A DNA stretch of 64,000 nucleotides from Panonychus citri (GCF_014898815.1 NW_026515546.1:62001-126000); one strand, 5' to 3'; positions 49,901 through 57,325 are shown, numbered from the stretch's first letter. Numbers and translations: made by a program. Notes: generated from the letters alone by a model not told the origin.

Positions 49901-52900
49901 TCTTCGTATAAAGATAAAAGAATAAAAAGATACACATTGACTCTGCATACAGACGAGGTTGCCCTTGGTAACAGTTCAAACGTCTCTATTTTTCCTGTTT
50001 TCATCACAGTAAATGAAATGTCAAAAAAATTTAGGAAAAAGAATTTTTTTCTTGTTGGAATATTCGTTGGAAGAAAAAAACCACCAGTGGAGATCTTTTT
50101 GGGCCCAATTGTTGACGAATTGGTCTCTCTATCAAAACATGGTTTGATTTGGAAAAATTGGGAAAAGATTCAAATCAAATCGACTTTTCATCTAGTAGCA
50201 GTCATCGCTGATGCACCCATGCGAGCCTATCTACGCAATGTCAAGCAATTCAATCATTTGAATGGCTGTGATTGGTGTTTGGTGCAAGCAACTTCTGAAA
50301 ACAGAGCTCGAGTTTATCCCATTGTTTCCAGAGATGATTCAACTGCTCTTCAAAGAACCAAAAAAGATTTCATCAACTTTGAAGAGTATCTAAATAACCC
50401 CGGAAGCAGAGCTAATGTCAACCGCTTTCTTGGATTATCAGGTGTTTCTCCTCTTTTGAAGTTGAAAGATTTCGATATAGTGAAAGGATTCGCGGTTGAA
50501 CCCATGCACTGTATAGTGCTTGGAATATTTCGATCAATTATCTTCAAAGGATGGATAAAAAATGAGATTCCCAATGTTCTAAACAACCGTATTGATAGAA
50601 CAGCATTTCGAACAAGATTAGGGGAACGATTAAAATCAATCAAAGTGCCTTCGGAATTGTCAAGACCACCAAGAGACTTTAATCAAATAAAGTACTGGAA
50701 ATCATCAGAGTATGATAGCTTTTTGGCTTATTACCTCATCCCAACCATCAGAGGACTTCTCAGTGCAAAAGCTACCAACAATATAATAACCTTATCTAGA
50801 ATTTACTCAATTCTCAATCTCGAATCGATTTCTAGTGATAAAGTTACCGAGATTGATAATCTTGTCAAAGAATTTCAAGAAGGTGTTTCTACTATTTACA
50901 AAGAAGGATTAAAATCCTACAACTTGCATATCCTCTCACATTTACCACAATCAGTTGACTCTCTCGGTCCATTTACCAGCATCTCTGCTTATCCTCTTGA
51001 GAACCAAATGGGAGTAATAAAAGAAAAAGTGAGACGGACATCTAATGTGGCTCAAGCTGTTGTTCGTGTTTTTTTGAATGATTTTCGATATCGAGAATAT
51101 GTTCAAACAACAGTCAATCAATGGAACTTATCATCGAAAGAACGTCAACTCTTTGAAACTACAAATGAAGACGATTCACGTCCAATTATAACCCGATTGA
51201 AGGATGACGAGTTACATAGAAACACATCAAAACAAAACGTAATTCACGAGGAATGTTGTTACGCTTTTCCTTTGAATATTTTCGCTCACCTGCAACACAC
51301 GAAATATTATAAGAGTATATGTGTCAATTCGATAAGATATTCTACAAAAAGTTATTGCCACAACAAAACAAGAGATGATTCTGTTGTTCGATTGAAAAAT
51401 AAAAAGTTCTTTCGAATTGATACAATTTTTGAGCTTTTGAACAAGATCTTCATAATGGGAAATATCTTTAAATCAGCTCCAATCAAACACAAATTCAGAG
51501 GTACTACTGGTGAAATTTTCCTCAAATTCGATCATATTCACGAAGTAAATGGCATCGAAAATGGTTGGAAAATCTTCAGCATCGATGATATTGGTCACAA
51601 AAGTATTTTCATCGAAAGCCAGATCTTTGATTACAGATACTCGAAAAATTTCGTAGTTGAACATATTCTACATAATAGCTGATCACTTTTTCATGATGAG
51701 AAGAACAAAAAAGAAAAAGCTAAATTCGTTCCAGCTGTTTGTTCAGACGCCAAATTAGCGTTTAATCCCGTTCATTTTTTTCTACGTAAAATTTTTTCTC
51801 TTCATTTTCAACAAATTAATTTCATTTAATTAATCAACAATTTTAATCAGTTTTAATACAAAATTATCTTCAACAATCAGTGAATCTAGTGATATTCAAT
51901 TCGAATTTATTCTTTGGCTTAATTTTTTGTGATCAATTTTCCTTAAAACGACTCAATTCAACATGGAAATTTCAATGGCTTTTTTTCAAATTTACAACGG
52001 TGTCTCATTCAGCTTTAAATGTGATTTCTCTATCATTGAAGATCAACAAGTTTCTATTTATTGTGAAAATTATTCTTCATGTGAAATTTGCTGTAACCCG
52101 TTGGAAAGAGAAGATCTTTCTCTCAATTTGAGTGGATCCGAAAATTTAACTCAACATGATTCTCTCTCGATGATGGATCAAAAAGCTTATGCGGAAAATG
52201 ATCATTTCTCAATGGAAATAGAGGAAAAAGATGACAATGAATATGGAAAGGAAGAGCCAATGGATTTGGATAATGAGAGAGAAGATTCTTATGACCAAGA
52301 ACTTCAACAAGAAATCGAAAAGATGATTATTGATGAAGAATGAATTTATTCCACATAAAGGAAAAAATTAGAATAGAATTCTTTCCATCATTGTTCTCAA
52401 AGCCAAAGTGATACAAGCCAAAAATTTACAATATTTTTATATCAGTTTCTAAATGATTCATATACATATTCTTCAATTTCATGTAAATCAATTTGATTCT
52501 CATCCATTTTTATATTTATATCAAATTTTACAAGAATCTAATCTTCAAGATCTCTAATCAACGAATTGTTAATCAAATCAATATTATCATGCTCAAAATT
52601 TATACCAAAAATCTGTTACAAAGATTCTTTTCACTAACAAATTTTCTCGATCGAGTCCCAATTTCAATCAATTGAATAAAAATCAACATTTAGACTATAT
52701 TTTGACTCAATCCAATATTTTCATTCAAAATTTTGACTCAATTTGGAGTCAAAAACAAATCAATTAACATTCAAAAAAATTTTTGATTCAATTTTGACTC
52801 AATTTACTGTTTTTTGCTCTCAAAAATTTTTCTTCTGTTGACTGGGAAGCAAATTCAAACTTATCAGATTAATGGTTTAACTTTCATGAGATAATCATTA

Positions 52901-54123
52901 AAGTGATTAGTTGATTAATGATAATTAATGATAATAGATGATGATTGTTGATTAATTGTCTTGATTGTTCAACAAAGGAAAGTAAATTTATTATTTATGA
53001 GAATTGTTGATTCCTCGAATTGTGTTTTTCGTCCAATTTCAAGTTCTAATTCTGATTCGACCGCTGAGAAAAAAGTTCAGTAGAACTTGAGATTCATTAA
53101 TGTTACCACACATATTTAATCATCTTCATGAAGATTAAGATGATGAGGATGACAAAGAGAAGATAAAAAAAAAGAAAGTGATGAATCTTATCAACCTTTT
53201 GATTCATTTTTTTCTTTTTCTTTTTTCTTAACAATTACTTTTATCTTCATGGTTTTCATGATGATTTGTGACTTTTCATCATGAAAACAATTTCATCATC
53301 ATCTTCATCTTCTTTCCGATCATCATTTTGATTCATTTAAGTTCTAATCTGGATCAGATTAACTCGAGAAATAAAATATTAGCTTATATTAAATCTGCGT
53401 CTTCGATTTTATCAGAATTACAACTTTTTCCTTTTTCCTATTCTTTCCAACTGATTAATTAACGTGAAGAAAAAATCATTAGTCAGTTAATCCAATTAAC
53501 TTTCAACACACCCTGAGATAAACTAATCATCATTATCATCAATTTTAATCAGTAAACATGATTAAAATTGATTAACTTTAACAGTAACAATCAACAAAGT
53601 TTTTTTCCCTTCCATGTTATAAAAAAGGTTAAGGTAAACAATTTTTTTTCCTAGTTAACTGAATTAAGTTAATCACTGAATGTTGATTAACTTGTTACAT
53701 TATAAGTTAATTTAGATTCTGTTTGATTGTAAATCATAATTTGTTCAGAGAGAAAGAGAGAGAGAGAGAAATTGTAATTTTTTCCAAGACAATTTAAGTT
53801 AAATTGTTCCTTTAATTGTGTTCATATTAAACTTACCATTTTCCTTTGGTGGTTGAAGATTATCATATGAAGGAGGTAATATGTTTTTCATATTCAACAA
53901 TTTACTTCCACTTGATTGTTACAATTAACGGTTGATTGTTTGGGGGAATAAAATGTTCAATCAGTTAAACATTGGTGGATTAGTTTCTTAATTATCTCCA
54001 AATTTGATTGTTGGTTTATATCTCTAATTGTAAATATACTTACTCTACTTCTTTTGCATAAACAGTAACCATCGGAGAAATGATTAACTTAATTGCTTGT
54101 AAAATGTAAACAATTGTAGCAAA
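21644..54123 (-). CDS. Cys-loop ligand-gated chloride channel (pHCl/Hodor-like), very large gene
   Basis: Eight minus-strand exons join in phase: 54044-54123 (weakest), 53837-53910, 41637-41704, 33479-33714, 22726-22808, 22527-22661, 21883-22460 and 21644-21802, 1413 nt (470 aa, start codon exon not found). Order of features: ILPPSYDN, then GKPTIVRFHVWVLSLDSIDE (first extracellular strands), DIFISQSWKDHRL, MWRPDSFFKNA, MTIPNHYIWLY, the cys-loop from CAMKF to QTC with 13 residues between its cysteines, a second Cys pair (ADC…FTC), M1-M3 with the anion-selectivity motif PARVTLCVTSLLTLSTQ, a His- and Thr-rich intracellular loop, and M4 (FPSTFILLNIVYWSVYL). KPEAVPARV and TQHAQSQKSLPPVSY point to the arthropod pH- or zinc-gated chloride channel group rather than GluCl or GABA receptors; the ligand is inferred. 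Introns of 10.7, 7.8 and 12.1 kb contain other genes and mobile elements. Confidence 0.85.
27931..28485. mobile_element. 555-bp inverted-repeat MITE, copy 1
   Basis: The element begins TACAGGGCAATTCAGCTA and ends with the reverse complement, TAGCTGAATTGCCCTGTA. Its arms of about 205 bp are near-perfect inverted repeats, separated by a unique centre of about 145 bp (28135-28279). The outer TA on each side is a plausible target-site duplication, which together with the CAGGG end suggests a Tc1/mariner-type non-autonomous element. There is no transposase. Frames inside it (27721-28029, 28099-28383, 28095-28280) are read-throughs of the repeat. It lies in an intron of the channel gene. Confidence 0.85.
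30728..31282. mobile_element. 555-bp inverted-repeat MITE, copy 2 (flipped core)
   Basis: Same length as copy 1 and same TACAGGGCA end, but the next ~80 bp of each arm differ (TTTCACCAAGTTTCC… in place of ATTCAGCTACTTTG…). The inner arm (ATATTTCAAGGTCAAGGTCA through GAACTTTTTGAAAACT) matches copy 1. The central ~145 bp matches the reverse complement of the copy 1 centre. TA flanks both ends. Confidence 0.83.
31995..32056. mobile_element. Decayed MITE end
   Basis: Contains AAGGTCAAGGTCAT, GAGGTTATT and, at its end, TGGTGAACTACCCTGTA. These match the inner arm and terminus of the 555-bp elements, but with most of the arm missing. It is probably a solo end or deletion remnant. Confidence 0.5.
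33126..33156. repeat. Short perfect hairpin
   Basis: AATTCCGGTGA (33126-33136) and TCACCGGAATT (33146-33156) form a perfect 11-bp stem with a 9-base loop. It lies in the large channel intron, about 320 bp upstream (genomic +) of the exon at 33479. Two similar but shorter stems occur nearby, TACCCACC/GGTGGGTA at 32616-32639 and CACCT/AGGTG near 32955-32972. The stem is too short for a microRNA precursor. Function unknown. Confidence 0.6.
37169..37177 (+). promoter_or_regulatory. TATA box of the nested peptide gene
   Basis: TATAAAAAG lies 131 bp upstream of the peptide ATG, so transcription would begin near 37200 with a 5' UTR of about 100 bases. The match to the TATA consensus is good, but AT-rich DNA gives chance hits. 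Confidence 0.4.
37300..37458 (+). CDS. Small secreted peptide precursor, 52 aa
   Basis: ATG at 37300 to TAA at 37456-37458 gives 52 aa. Residues 1-22 are a textbook signal peptide: MNFK, then IIQVVIVLVYMLGASLA, with likely cleavage after the Ala-Tyr-Ser region. The mature part is about 29 aa, hydrophilic and Ser-rich, with a basic ERKK processing-like site followed by AQDNNNLFSLDFKIF. There is no cysteine. A TATA box stands about 130 bp upstream and an AATAAA about 35 bp downstream, so it has the layout of a complete one-exon gene. It sits antisense within an intron of the channel gene. ERKK could be a proprotein convertase site releasing a C-terminal peptide; no amidation Gly is present. I do not recognise the family. 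Confidence 0.5.
   Translation: MNFKIIQVVIVLVYMLGASLAYSQAKSYSHSSSERKKAQDNNNLFSLDFKIF
37879..37912. repeat. (GA)n microsatellite
   Basis: About 17 GA units, perfect, in the channel intron. Confidence 0.9.
39697..39738. repeat. (TCA)n/(TCT TCA)n microsatellite
   Basis: ATC repeats pass into CTTCAT repeats. The tract is non-coding and lies in the channel intron. Confidence 0.85.
40579..41427 (-). CDS. Elongation of very long chain fatty acids protein (ELOVL), nested
   Basis: Single coding exon, 282 aa from the ATG at 41427 (MIEMIRYVF; the frame extends upstream only through non-ATG codons). This is the condensing enzyme of microsomal fatty-acid elongation: it joins malonyl-CoA to an acyl-CoA in the ER membrane. 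Family blocks in order: LGPRLMKNREPFELR, the pair YYLLKYFDLMDTVYFVLKKK, then the histidine box H145-LI-H148-H149 in QVTPAHLIHHS, and STYHIICTLDP for the usual YYxxSA block. About seven hydrophobic segments follow the family pattern. The C-terminus (HIDSQEEINKSKVN) lacks a clear KKxx retrieval signal but has lysines near the end. The box reads HLIHH instead of the common HVxHH, still matching HxxHH. The gene lies wholly inside a channel intron on the same strand, only 210 bp downstream of a channel exon. Confidence 0.92.
   Translation of the reverse strand: MIEMIRYVFHDFWETVGSSSLSWFPTLKGGPWAILCIIGCYLYFVTTLGPRLMKNREPFELRSILFIHNIIKIILYSTGFILASWCIDGGLKAIKCELLNFDGDDSKTRTTIIIGLGYYLLKYFDLMDTVYFVLKKKTSQVTPAHLIHHSLTPLLCYFSYKFCPSLHLSLIPIINSAIHILTSTYHIICTLDPSRKHKYRNWGRYLFHLQVIQFVFFIIIFLNMAYLMEDCPCNNLLASFSIGVTIIFLVSSVVSWLKMGSLICVPNMHIDSQEEINKSKVN
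43407..43418 (+). repeat. Left terminal inverted repeat of the transposon
   Basis: CCCAGTCAACAG, exact reverse complement of 52835-52846, preceded by AA. Confidence 0.85.
43421..43620. repeat. Left subterminal repeats
   Basis: About ten copies of GAGTCAA or GACTCAA words, several as palindromic TTGAGTCAA, lie directly inside the left TIR. They are likely transposase or accessory-protein binding sites by analogy with TNPA sites of CACTA elements. Confidence 0.7.
43989..45898 (-). CDS. Transposon-encoded accessory protein 1, 570 aa
   Basis: Four exons: 45439-45898, 44715-45376, 44320-44647 and 43989-44251, all in phase (1713 nt). No transposase motif. The N-terminal module ends VTFKVIAIGG at the first splice site. 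Next come a Lys-rich helical stretch (KTLQKNLRENIKKN), an acidic linker (SDESDDEDEDCSVECD), a predicted coiled region (KRKEKVLKIREKL), then IFLEGIFCLPLDGYTKAMKE, AAFPPCYIENVTLGKK and FDPKLGLKRLNALIGDHIFR, and a charged Lys/Glu/Ser tail. The IFLEGIF…FPP…VTLG…DPKLG…RLNALIGDH part is homologous to accessory protein 2 and resembles the general layout of BEN DNA-binding domains (weak inference). The splice position inside the Gly codon of AIGG|D and of LIG|DH is the same in protein 2, so the two arose by duplication within the element or its ancestor. The likely role is DNA binding or regulation of transposition. Confidence 0.78.
46194..48782 (-). CDS. Transposon-encoded accessory protein 2, 821 aa
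   Basis: Exons 48476-48782, 47459-48403 and 46194-47407 join in phase (2466 nt). The middle intron (47408-47458, 51 bp) has no stop in frame, so a continuous read-through form is also open. Order: an N-terminal module ending CKPLPIMIVAVGG, then a Lys-rich helix (SKKVKKKIPSYEEKIVHWL), an acidic linker, a core with DLILLEGIFPL, RYSFPEHWVIGVTLRG, EDPLSNPLEGSAKAGLGERR and FRALLGDHCVRKGGRKSYDK, a second Lys-rich stretch, a long acidic disordered region (DEDDNEEDFVDAEEEQNE), a possible nuclear signal (PDCAKKRK), and a Ser-rich end closing with ELLAFLKSRPEYLLELIQKD. The core matches accessory protein 1 and is BEN-like in outline only. It is transcribed divergently from the transposase. Probably nuclear; possible roles are end binding or chromatin interaction (inference). 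Confidence 0.8.
48783..49189. promoter_or_regulatory. Divergent promoter of the transposon with clustered GATAAG sites
   Basis: 407 bp separate the ATGs of accessory gene 2 (-) and the transposase (+). From about 48985 to 49125 there are seven or so GATAAG/CTTATC words (for example AAGATAAAAGCTTATCTT, AAAGATAAGC, CAGATAAG, TTAAGATAAG). This density suggests control by GATA-type factors or by an element-encoded protein. Confidence 0.55.
49190..51682 (+). CDS. Tnp2/CACTA-like DDE transposase, 830 aa
   Basis: Single exon from the ATG at 49190 (MNESGSSKRSINRRKRKQ; open upstream without ATG). The N-terminus is basic, then Ser-rich and acidic. The catalytic region begins with TLTLHTDEVALG (Asp255), then IFPVFITVNE, FLVGIFVGRKKP, IFLGPIVDELVSL, and VIADAPMRAYLRN (Asp341) followed by the zinc-type NGCDWC (Cys360, Cys363). 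Next are VEPMHCIVLGIFR and, late, ISAYPLENQMGVIKEKVRR, whose Glu604 is the likely third catalytic acid. This order (D, DAPxRA, CxxC, LExxNGxxK-like) is that of Tnp2-type CMC transposases in animal genomes. In them the enzyme cuts at the TIRs and reinserts the element. The frame has no stops or obvious damage. The catalytic assignment is by pattern, not by alignment. Confidence 0.88.
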   Translation: MNESGSSKRSINRRKRKQNHHQFSDYVYSLPNSDHQENVPQTSVSSSSQESSLSSSSRHSNSSNESFNFDFSGLIEDSDPDIDGDDEVSSVSPDKISFSHGVLLAILSCPGVSLSSAEKITHLFNAYTKRFGSDNSLLPNIRYFWDLQAATNPVNVYVLCENEHSHGPFRGEPKRFGSYNCQGNDIPVQLKQDKYFIHLELKQQLMNQLPQLPKSCWDESCFSELDICRSSEAKRIKSSYKDKRIKRYTLTLHTDEVALGNSSNVSIFPVFITVNEMSKKFRKKNFFLVGIFVGRKKPPVEIFLGPIVDELVSLSKHGLIWKNWEKIQIKSTFHLVAVIADAPMRAYLRNVKQFNHLNGCDWCLVQATSENRARVYPIVSRDDSTALQRTKKDFINFEEYLNNPGSRANVNRFLGLSGVSPLLKLKDFDIVKGFAVEPMHCIVLGIFRSIIFKGWIKNEIPNVLNNRIDRTAFRTRLGERLKSIKVPSELSRPPRDFNQIKYWKSSEYDSFLAYYLIPTIRGLLSAKATNNIITLSRIYSILNLESISSDKVTEIDNLVKEFQEGVSTIYKEGLKSYNLHILSHLPQSVDSLGPFTSISAYPLENQMGVIKEKVRRTSNVAQAVVRVFLNDFRYREYVQTTVNQWNLSSKERQLFETTNEDDSRPIITRLKDDELHRNTSKQNVIHEECCYAFPLNIFAHLQHTKYYKSICVNSIRYSTKSYCHNKTRDDSVVRLKNKKFFRIDTIFELLNKIFIMGNIFKSAPIKHKFRGTTGEIFLKFDHIHEVNGIENGWKIFSIDDIGHKSIFIESQIFDYRYSKNFVVEHILHNS
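51963..52343 (+). CDS. Small acidic ORF in the transposon, 126 aa
   Basis: ATG at 51963 (CAACATGG) to TGA, 126 aa, 280 bp after the transposase stop and on the same strand. The N-terminal half is hydrophobic to mixed (FFQIYNGVSFSFKCDFSII) with a Cys cluster (YCENYSSCEICCNPL). The C-terminal half is strongly acidic (MEIEEKDDNEYGKEEPMDLD) and ends EIEKMIIDEE. It could be a separate small protein or a spliced extension of the transposase transcript. The C-x(6)-C-x(2)-CC spacing could bind zinc, which is speculative. No family recognised. Confidence 0.5.
   Translation: MEISMAFFQIYNGVSFSFKCDFSIIEDQQVSIYCENYSSCEICCNPLEREDLSLNLSGSENLTQHDSLSMMDQKAYAENDHFSMEIEEKDDNEYGKEEPMDLDNEREDSYDQELQQEIEKMIIDEE
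52690..52830. repeat. Right subterminal repeats
   Basis: Several TTTTGACTCAA / GGAGTCAAAA words mirror those at the left end of the transposon. Confidence 0.7.
52835..52846 (-). repeat. Right terminal inverted repeat of the transposon
   Basis: CTGTTGACTGGG, exact reverse complement of 43407-43418, followed by AA. Confidence 0.85.
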
Positions 54124-54890
54124 CTGATTACAATGATGATGAATATAATTATTAAACATTGTTGTTTAAAACAGTTTTAATCACAATTTAATTCCAAGGG
54201 TAAAATTAGATGATTCAATCACACTAATTGGTTGATTAAATCAAGTTGAAGGTAAACAATAATTATATAAACAACACAATCAACAAGATGATTAACAAAA
54301 GGATTGAAATTGAAAACGAATGGCACAAAATTAAACCATTAGGAGAACACAAAACAATCAACTAATCATATTGTTATTTCATATCAATCAGGAAAACATT
54401 GTAACAATTATTAATCAGTTTTCTTTGATATTTATTGTAGATTCATTTTTCTAATTGAATAACAAAAAAAGTTGGAAAATGTTTCATTCTGATTGTTGAT
54501 AAGTTTCAACTTGATTCTTGAACGTTTTCAGTTGAAATGTTTACCTGTTACTTTGAGAAACTCATAGAAAGTGAAATTATTACTCACTCATCTTCCGCAT
54601 CCTCATCTTCATGATGAAGATAATCGCCCATGGAACATGCTCTTTCTTTCAGAATTTCGATCTCAACGATTTCCAGAGTATAATATTCTAGTGAGAGAAT
54701 TTCTACTTTTTCTCCTCTTTCATTTTCTTCTTCACTTATCATCCATTTACCTATTTTCTTTTTTCTTTTTTTCTATCATCTTTCTTATCTTCATCATTTG
54801 ATTCTGATTATCATGGGAACATATTATTGTTATCGAATAGAACAGTTTATGCAAATGTAACTCTCTTCTTTGTCTTCATTTTTTACTATT

Positions 54891-54914
54891 CTCTCTCTCT
54901 CTCTCTCTCTCTCT
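54891..54914. repeat. (CT)n microsatellite
   Basis: Twelve CT units. Confidence 0.9.
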
Positions 54915-55331
54915 TCCTTTATTCTTATCCTTGATTATCATTCTGATTATCATGATGATTATTATATTATTTCGTTGGTTAATTCGGATGATGGTTAACG
55001 TAAATGTTTCTTTATCATAATTGTTTGAATATTAACAATATAATTGTCGAAAGTCATTGATGAAAAATTGAATAATTTATATAACTTCATCTTGTCAAGT
55101 TTAAAGATCTGCGGTGAGTAGATTGGTTAATTGTAGCAATCAATTGTTGCCATTAACAATCAATTTACTTTGTGGTTCCTCTTGATTGGTTATCAATTAT
55201 TTGTAACTAGTAATTAATATTAACTATGGTTACTGGTAATCTGATATATCAGTTTGAAAAGGCTTCACCAACAATAATCATAATCAATATTTGATTACAA
55301 TGAGATGATATCAATTATTTTGGATTAGTTA

Positions 55332-57325
55332 AGGACGAGAACCAAAAAGGCCTCAAAAAATAATTTTTTTCGGAGAAGTTTTTATAAGGTAATAATAGGT
55401 GAGGAACACAGTGAAACTATCAGATTTTGTCTTTTGGACGGTGATTGAACTTAGCTCGAAAGTGCATAAATCATTCCTGTGAAGTAGTAATTGCATAATA
55501 TCGGTACGCAAGCTAAAAATCATTTTTCAAACTGTATTTTATATGAAAAATATAAATATGAACTTGGTTTTTCAATATCGATTGACTAACATCGACTTTT
55601 TGACAGGCCACTTTTACGATCTTAAATGTCTCAACAATAAAAAATACAACCAAGCTGAAAATCATTTTTGGTACTCAATTTAGTATGGTCTACTACAATC
55701 TGAAGTTCGTTTGTTTAGATCGATTGACTAAAGTGGACTTTTACACAGGTCACATTTACGATCGAAAATATCTCAACAATAAAAGATACAACCAAGCTGA
55801 AAATCATTTTTCTAACTAAATTCTATATGATAAATAACAATATGAACTTGGTCTGTTTCGATCGATTGACTAACATCGACTTTTTGACAGGCCATATTTA
55901 CGATCTGAAATATCTCGACAACTAAGAATACAACCAAGCTGAAAATGATTTTTGGTACTCAATTTACGTTGTTCTTCAATATGTCGTCTTTAAATATTTT
56001 CGATCGATTGACTAAAGTGGACTTTTACACAGGCCACATTTACGATCGAAAATATCTCAACAATAAAAGATACAACCAAGCTGAAAATCATTTTTCTAAC
56101 TAAATTCTATATGATAAATAACAATATGAACTTGGTCTGTTTCGATCGATTGACTAACATCGACTTTTTGACAGGCCATATTTACGATCTGAAATATCTC
56201 GACAACTAAGAATACAACCAAGCTGAAAATGATTTTTGGTACTCAATTTACGTTGTTCTTCAATATGTCGTCTTTAAATATTTTCGATCGATTGACTAAA
56301 GTGGACTTTTACACAGGCCACATTTACGAAATTAAATTTCTCGTGAATTCAAGATCTAAACAGGCTGAAAACTATTTTTCAAGAACTTTTTTAATGCTGA
56401 GCGATTATTTCAAGCTATTTTGCCTGAAATAATTGTCAAACAGAATGTTTTGCAAGCTCATGATGTCTGCAAACTCTAGAACCTTTTTTGTGCAATGTAG
56501 GCGAAATAGCTTGAAATAATCGCTCAGCATTAAAAAAAATTCTTGAAAAATAGTTTTCAGCCTGTTTAGATCTTGAATTCACGAGAAATTTAATTTCGTA
56601 AATGTGGCCTGTGTAAAAGTCCACTTTAGTCAATCGATGGAAAATATTTAAAGACGACATATTGAAGAACAACGTAAATTGAGTACCAAAAATCATTTTC
56701 AGCTTGGTTGTATTCTTAGTTGTCGAGATATTTCAGATCGTAAATATGGCCTGTCAAAAAGTCGATGTTAGTCAATCGATCGAAACAGACCAAGTTCATA
56801 TTGTTATTTATCATATAGAATTTAGTTAGAAAAATGATTTTCAGCTTGGTTGTATCTTTTATTGTTGAGATATTTTCGATCGTAAATGTGGCCTGTGTAA
56901 AAGTCCACTTTAGTCAATCGATCTAAACAAACGAACTTCAGATTGTAGTAGACCATACTAAATTGAGTACCAAAAATGATTTTCAGCTTGGTTGTATTTT
57001 TTATTGTTGAGATATTTTAGATCGTAAATGTGGCCTGAGTAAAAGTCCACTTTAGTCAATCGATCGAAACAAACCAAGTTCATATTCATATTTATCATAT
57101 AGAATTGAGTATAAAAAATGATTTTCAACTTGGTTGTATGCATAGTTGTCGAGATATGGCTAAAACTTTTTCTAACTCTTAAAATCGTAATTGTGTAGAA
57201 TTGGACTGTCGCAAAAAAAAATTATTAACATTTCCGAATTCAGCGTATTTTGTTCTGTCAGAAAAGTTGTGTTTTCGTCATTTTTATTCTGAGGGCATTT
57301 TCCCTATTCTTTTGGTTCTCGTCCT
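55332..57325. mobile_element. 2-kb foldback element with 142-bp monomers
   Basis: The outer ends are inverted copies of AGGACGAGAACCAAAA flanked by TA on both sides (TAAGGACG at 55330, CGTCCTTA ending 57327), a plausible target duplication. Inside is a tandem array on the left and its reverse complement on the right, meeting at a ~75-bp spacer (about 56424-56497). There is no transposase, so it would be a non-autonomous DNA element. Frames at 56229, 56436 and 56958 are parts of monomers. Confidence 0.75.
55579..57062. repeat. 142-bp tandem monomers in a large palindrome
   Basis: The word CGATTGACTAA starts at 55579, 55721, 55863, 56005, 56147 and 56289 on +, each exactly 142 bp apart. Its reverse complement TTAGTCAATCG ends at 56636, 56778, 56920 and 57062, again 142 bp apart. 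Two monomer types alternate (…AAGTGGAC… and …CATCGAC…), making a 284-bp higher-order unit. The innermost monomers end in a shared unique stretch (AATGCTGAGCGATTATTTCA and its complement). Confidence 0.88.

Larger units (their letters stand above)
43407..52846. mobile_element. 9.44-kb CMC/CACTA-like DNA transposon, apparently intact
   Basis: Both ends carry the perfect 12-bp inverted repeat CCCAGTCAACAG (43407-43418 and, inverted, 52835-52846). The flanking AA on each side is a possible 2-bp target duplication. Subterminal zones (43421-43620 and 52690-52830) hold many TTGAGTCAA/TTGACTCAA-like repeats, a layout typical of CACTA/EnSpm elements. The contents are a Tnp2-like transposase (49190-51682, +), a small acidic ORF (51963-52343, +), and two spliced paralogous genes on minus (43989-45898 and 46194-48782). 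All frames are open and splice sites are canonical. It is inserted in an intron of the chloride channel gene. Placement in the CMC superfamily rests on the transposase motif pattern and subterminal repeats. The TIR does not start CACTA, so an unnamed family is possible. Confidence 0.88.
41705..53836 (-). other. 12.1-kb intron of the chloride channel gene, mostly transposon
   Basis: The intron splits the Gly codon between KEN and KPTIV (donor GTAAGT at 53836, acceptor CTCCAG before 41704, phase 1). Of its 12.1 kb, 9.44 kb is the transposon 43407-52846. The remaining 1.7 kb on one side and 1.0 kb on the other are AT-rich background with no gene recognised. Confidence 0.8.

Noticed and set aside
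49194..50007. Alternative frames inside the transposase
   Set aside because: Shorter and without motifs; the main frame has the full Tnp2-like pattern.
56229..57143. Frames of 61-86 codons as real small genes
   Set aside because: They are pieces of the 142-bp monomers and differ only by repeat copy; kept as an observation, not as genes.
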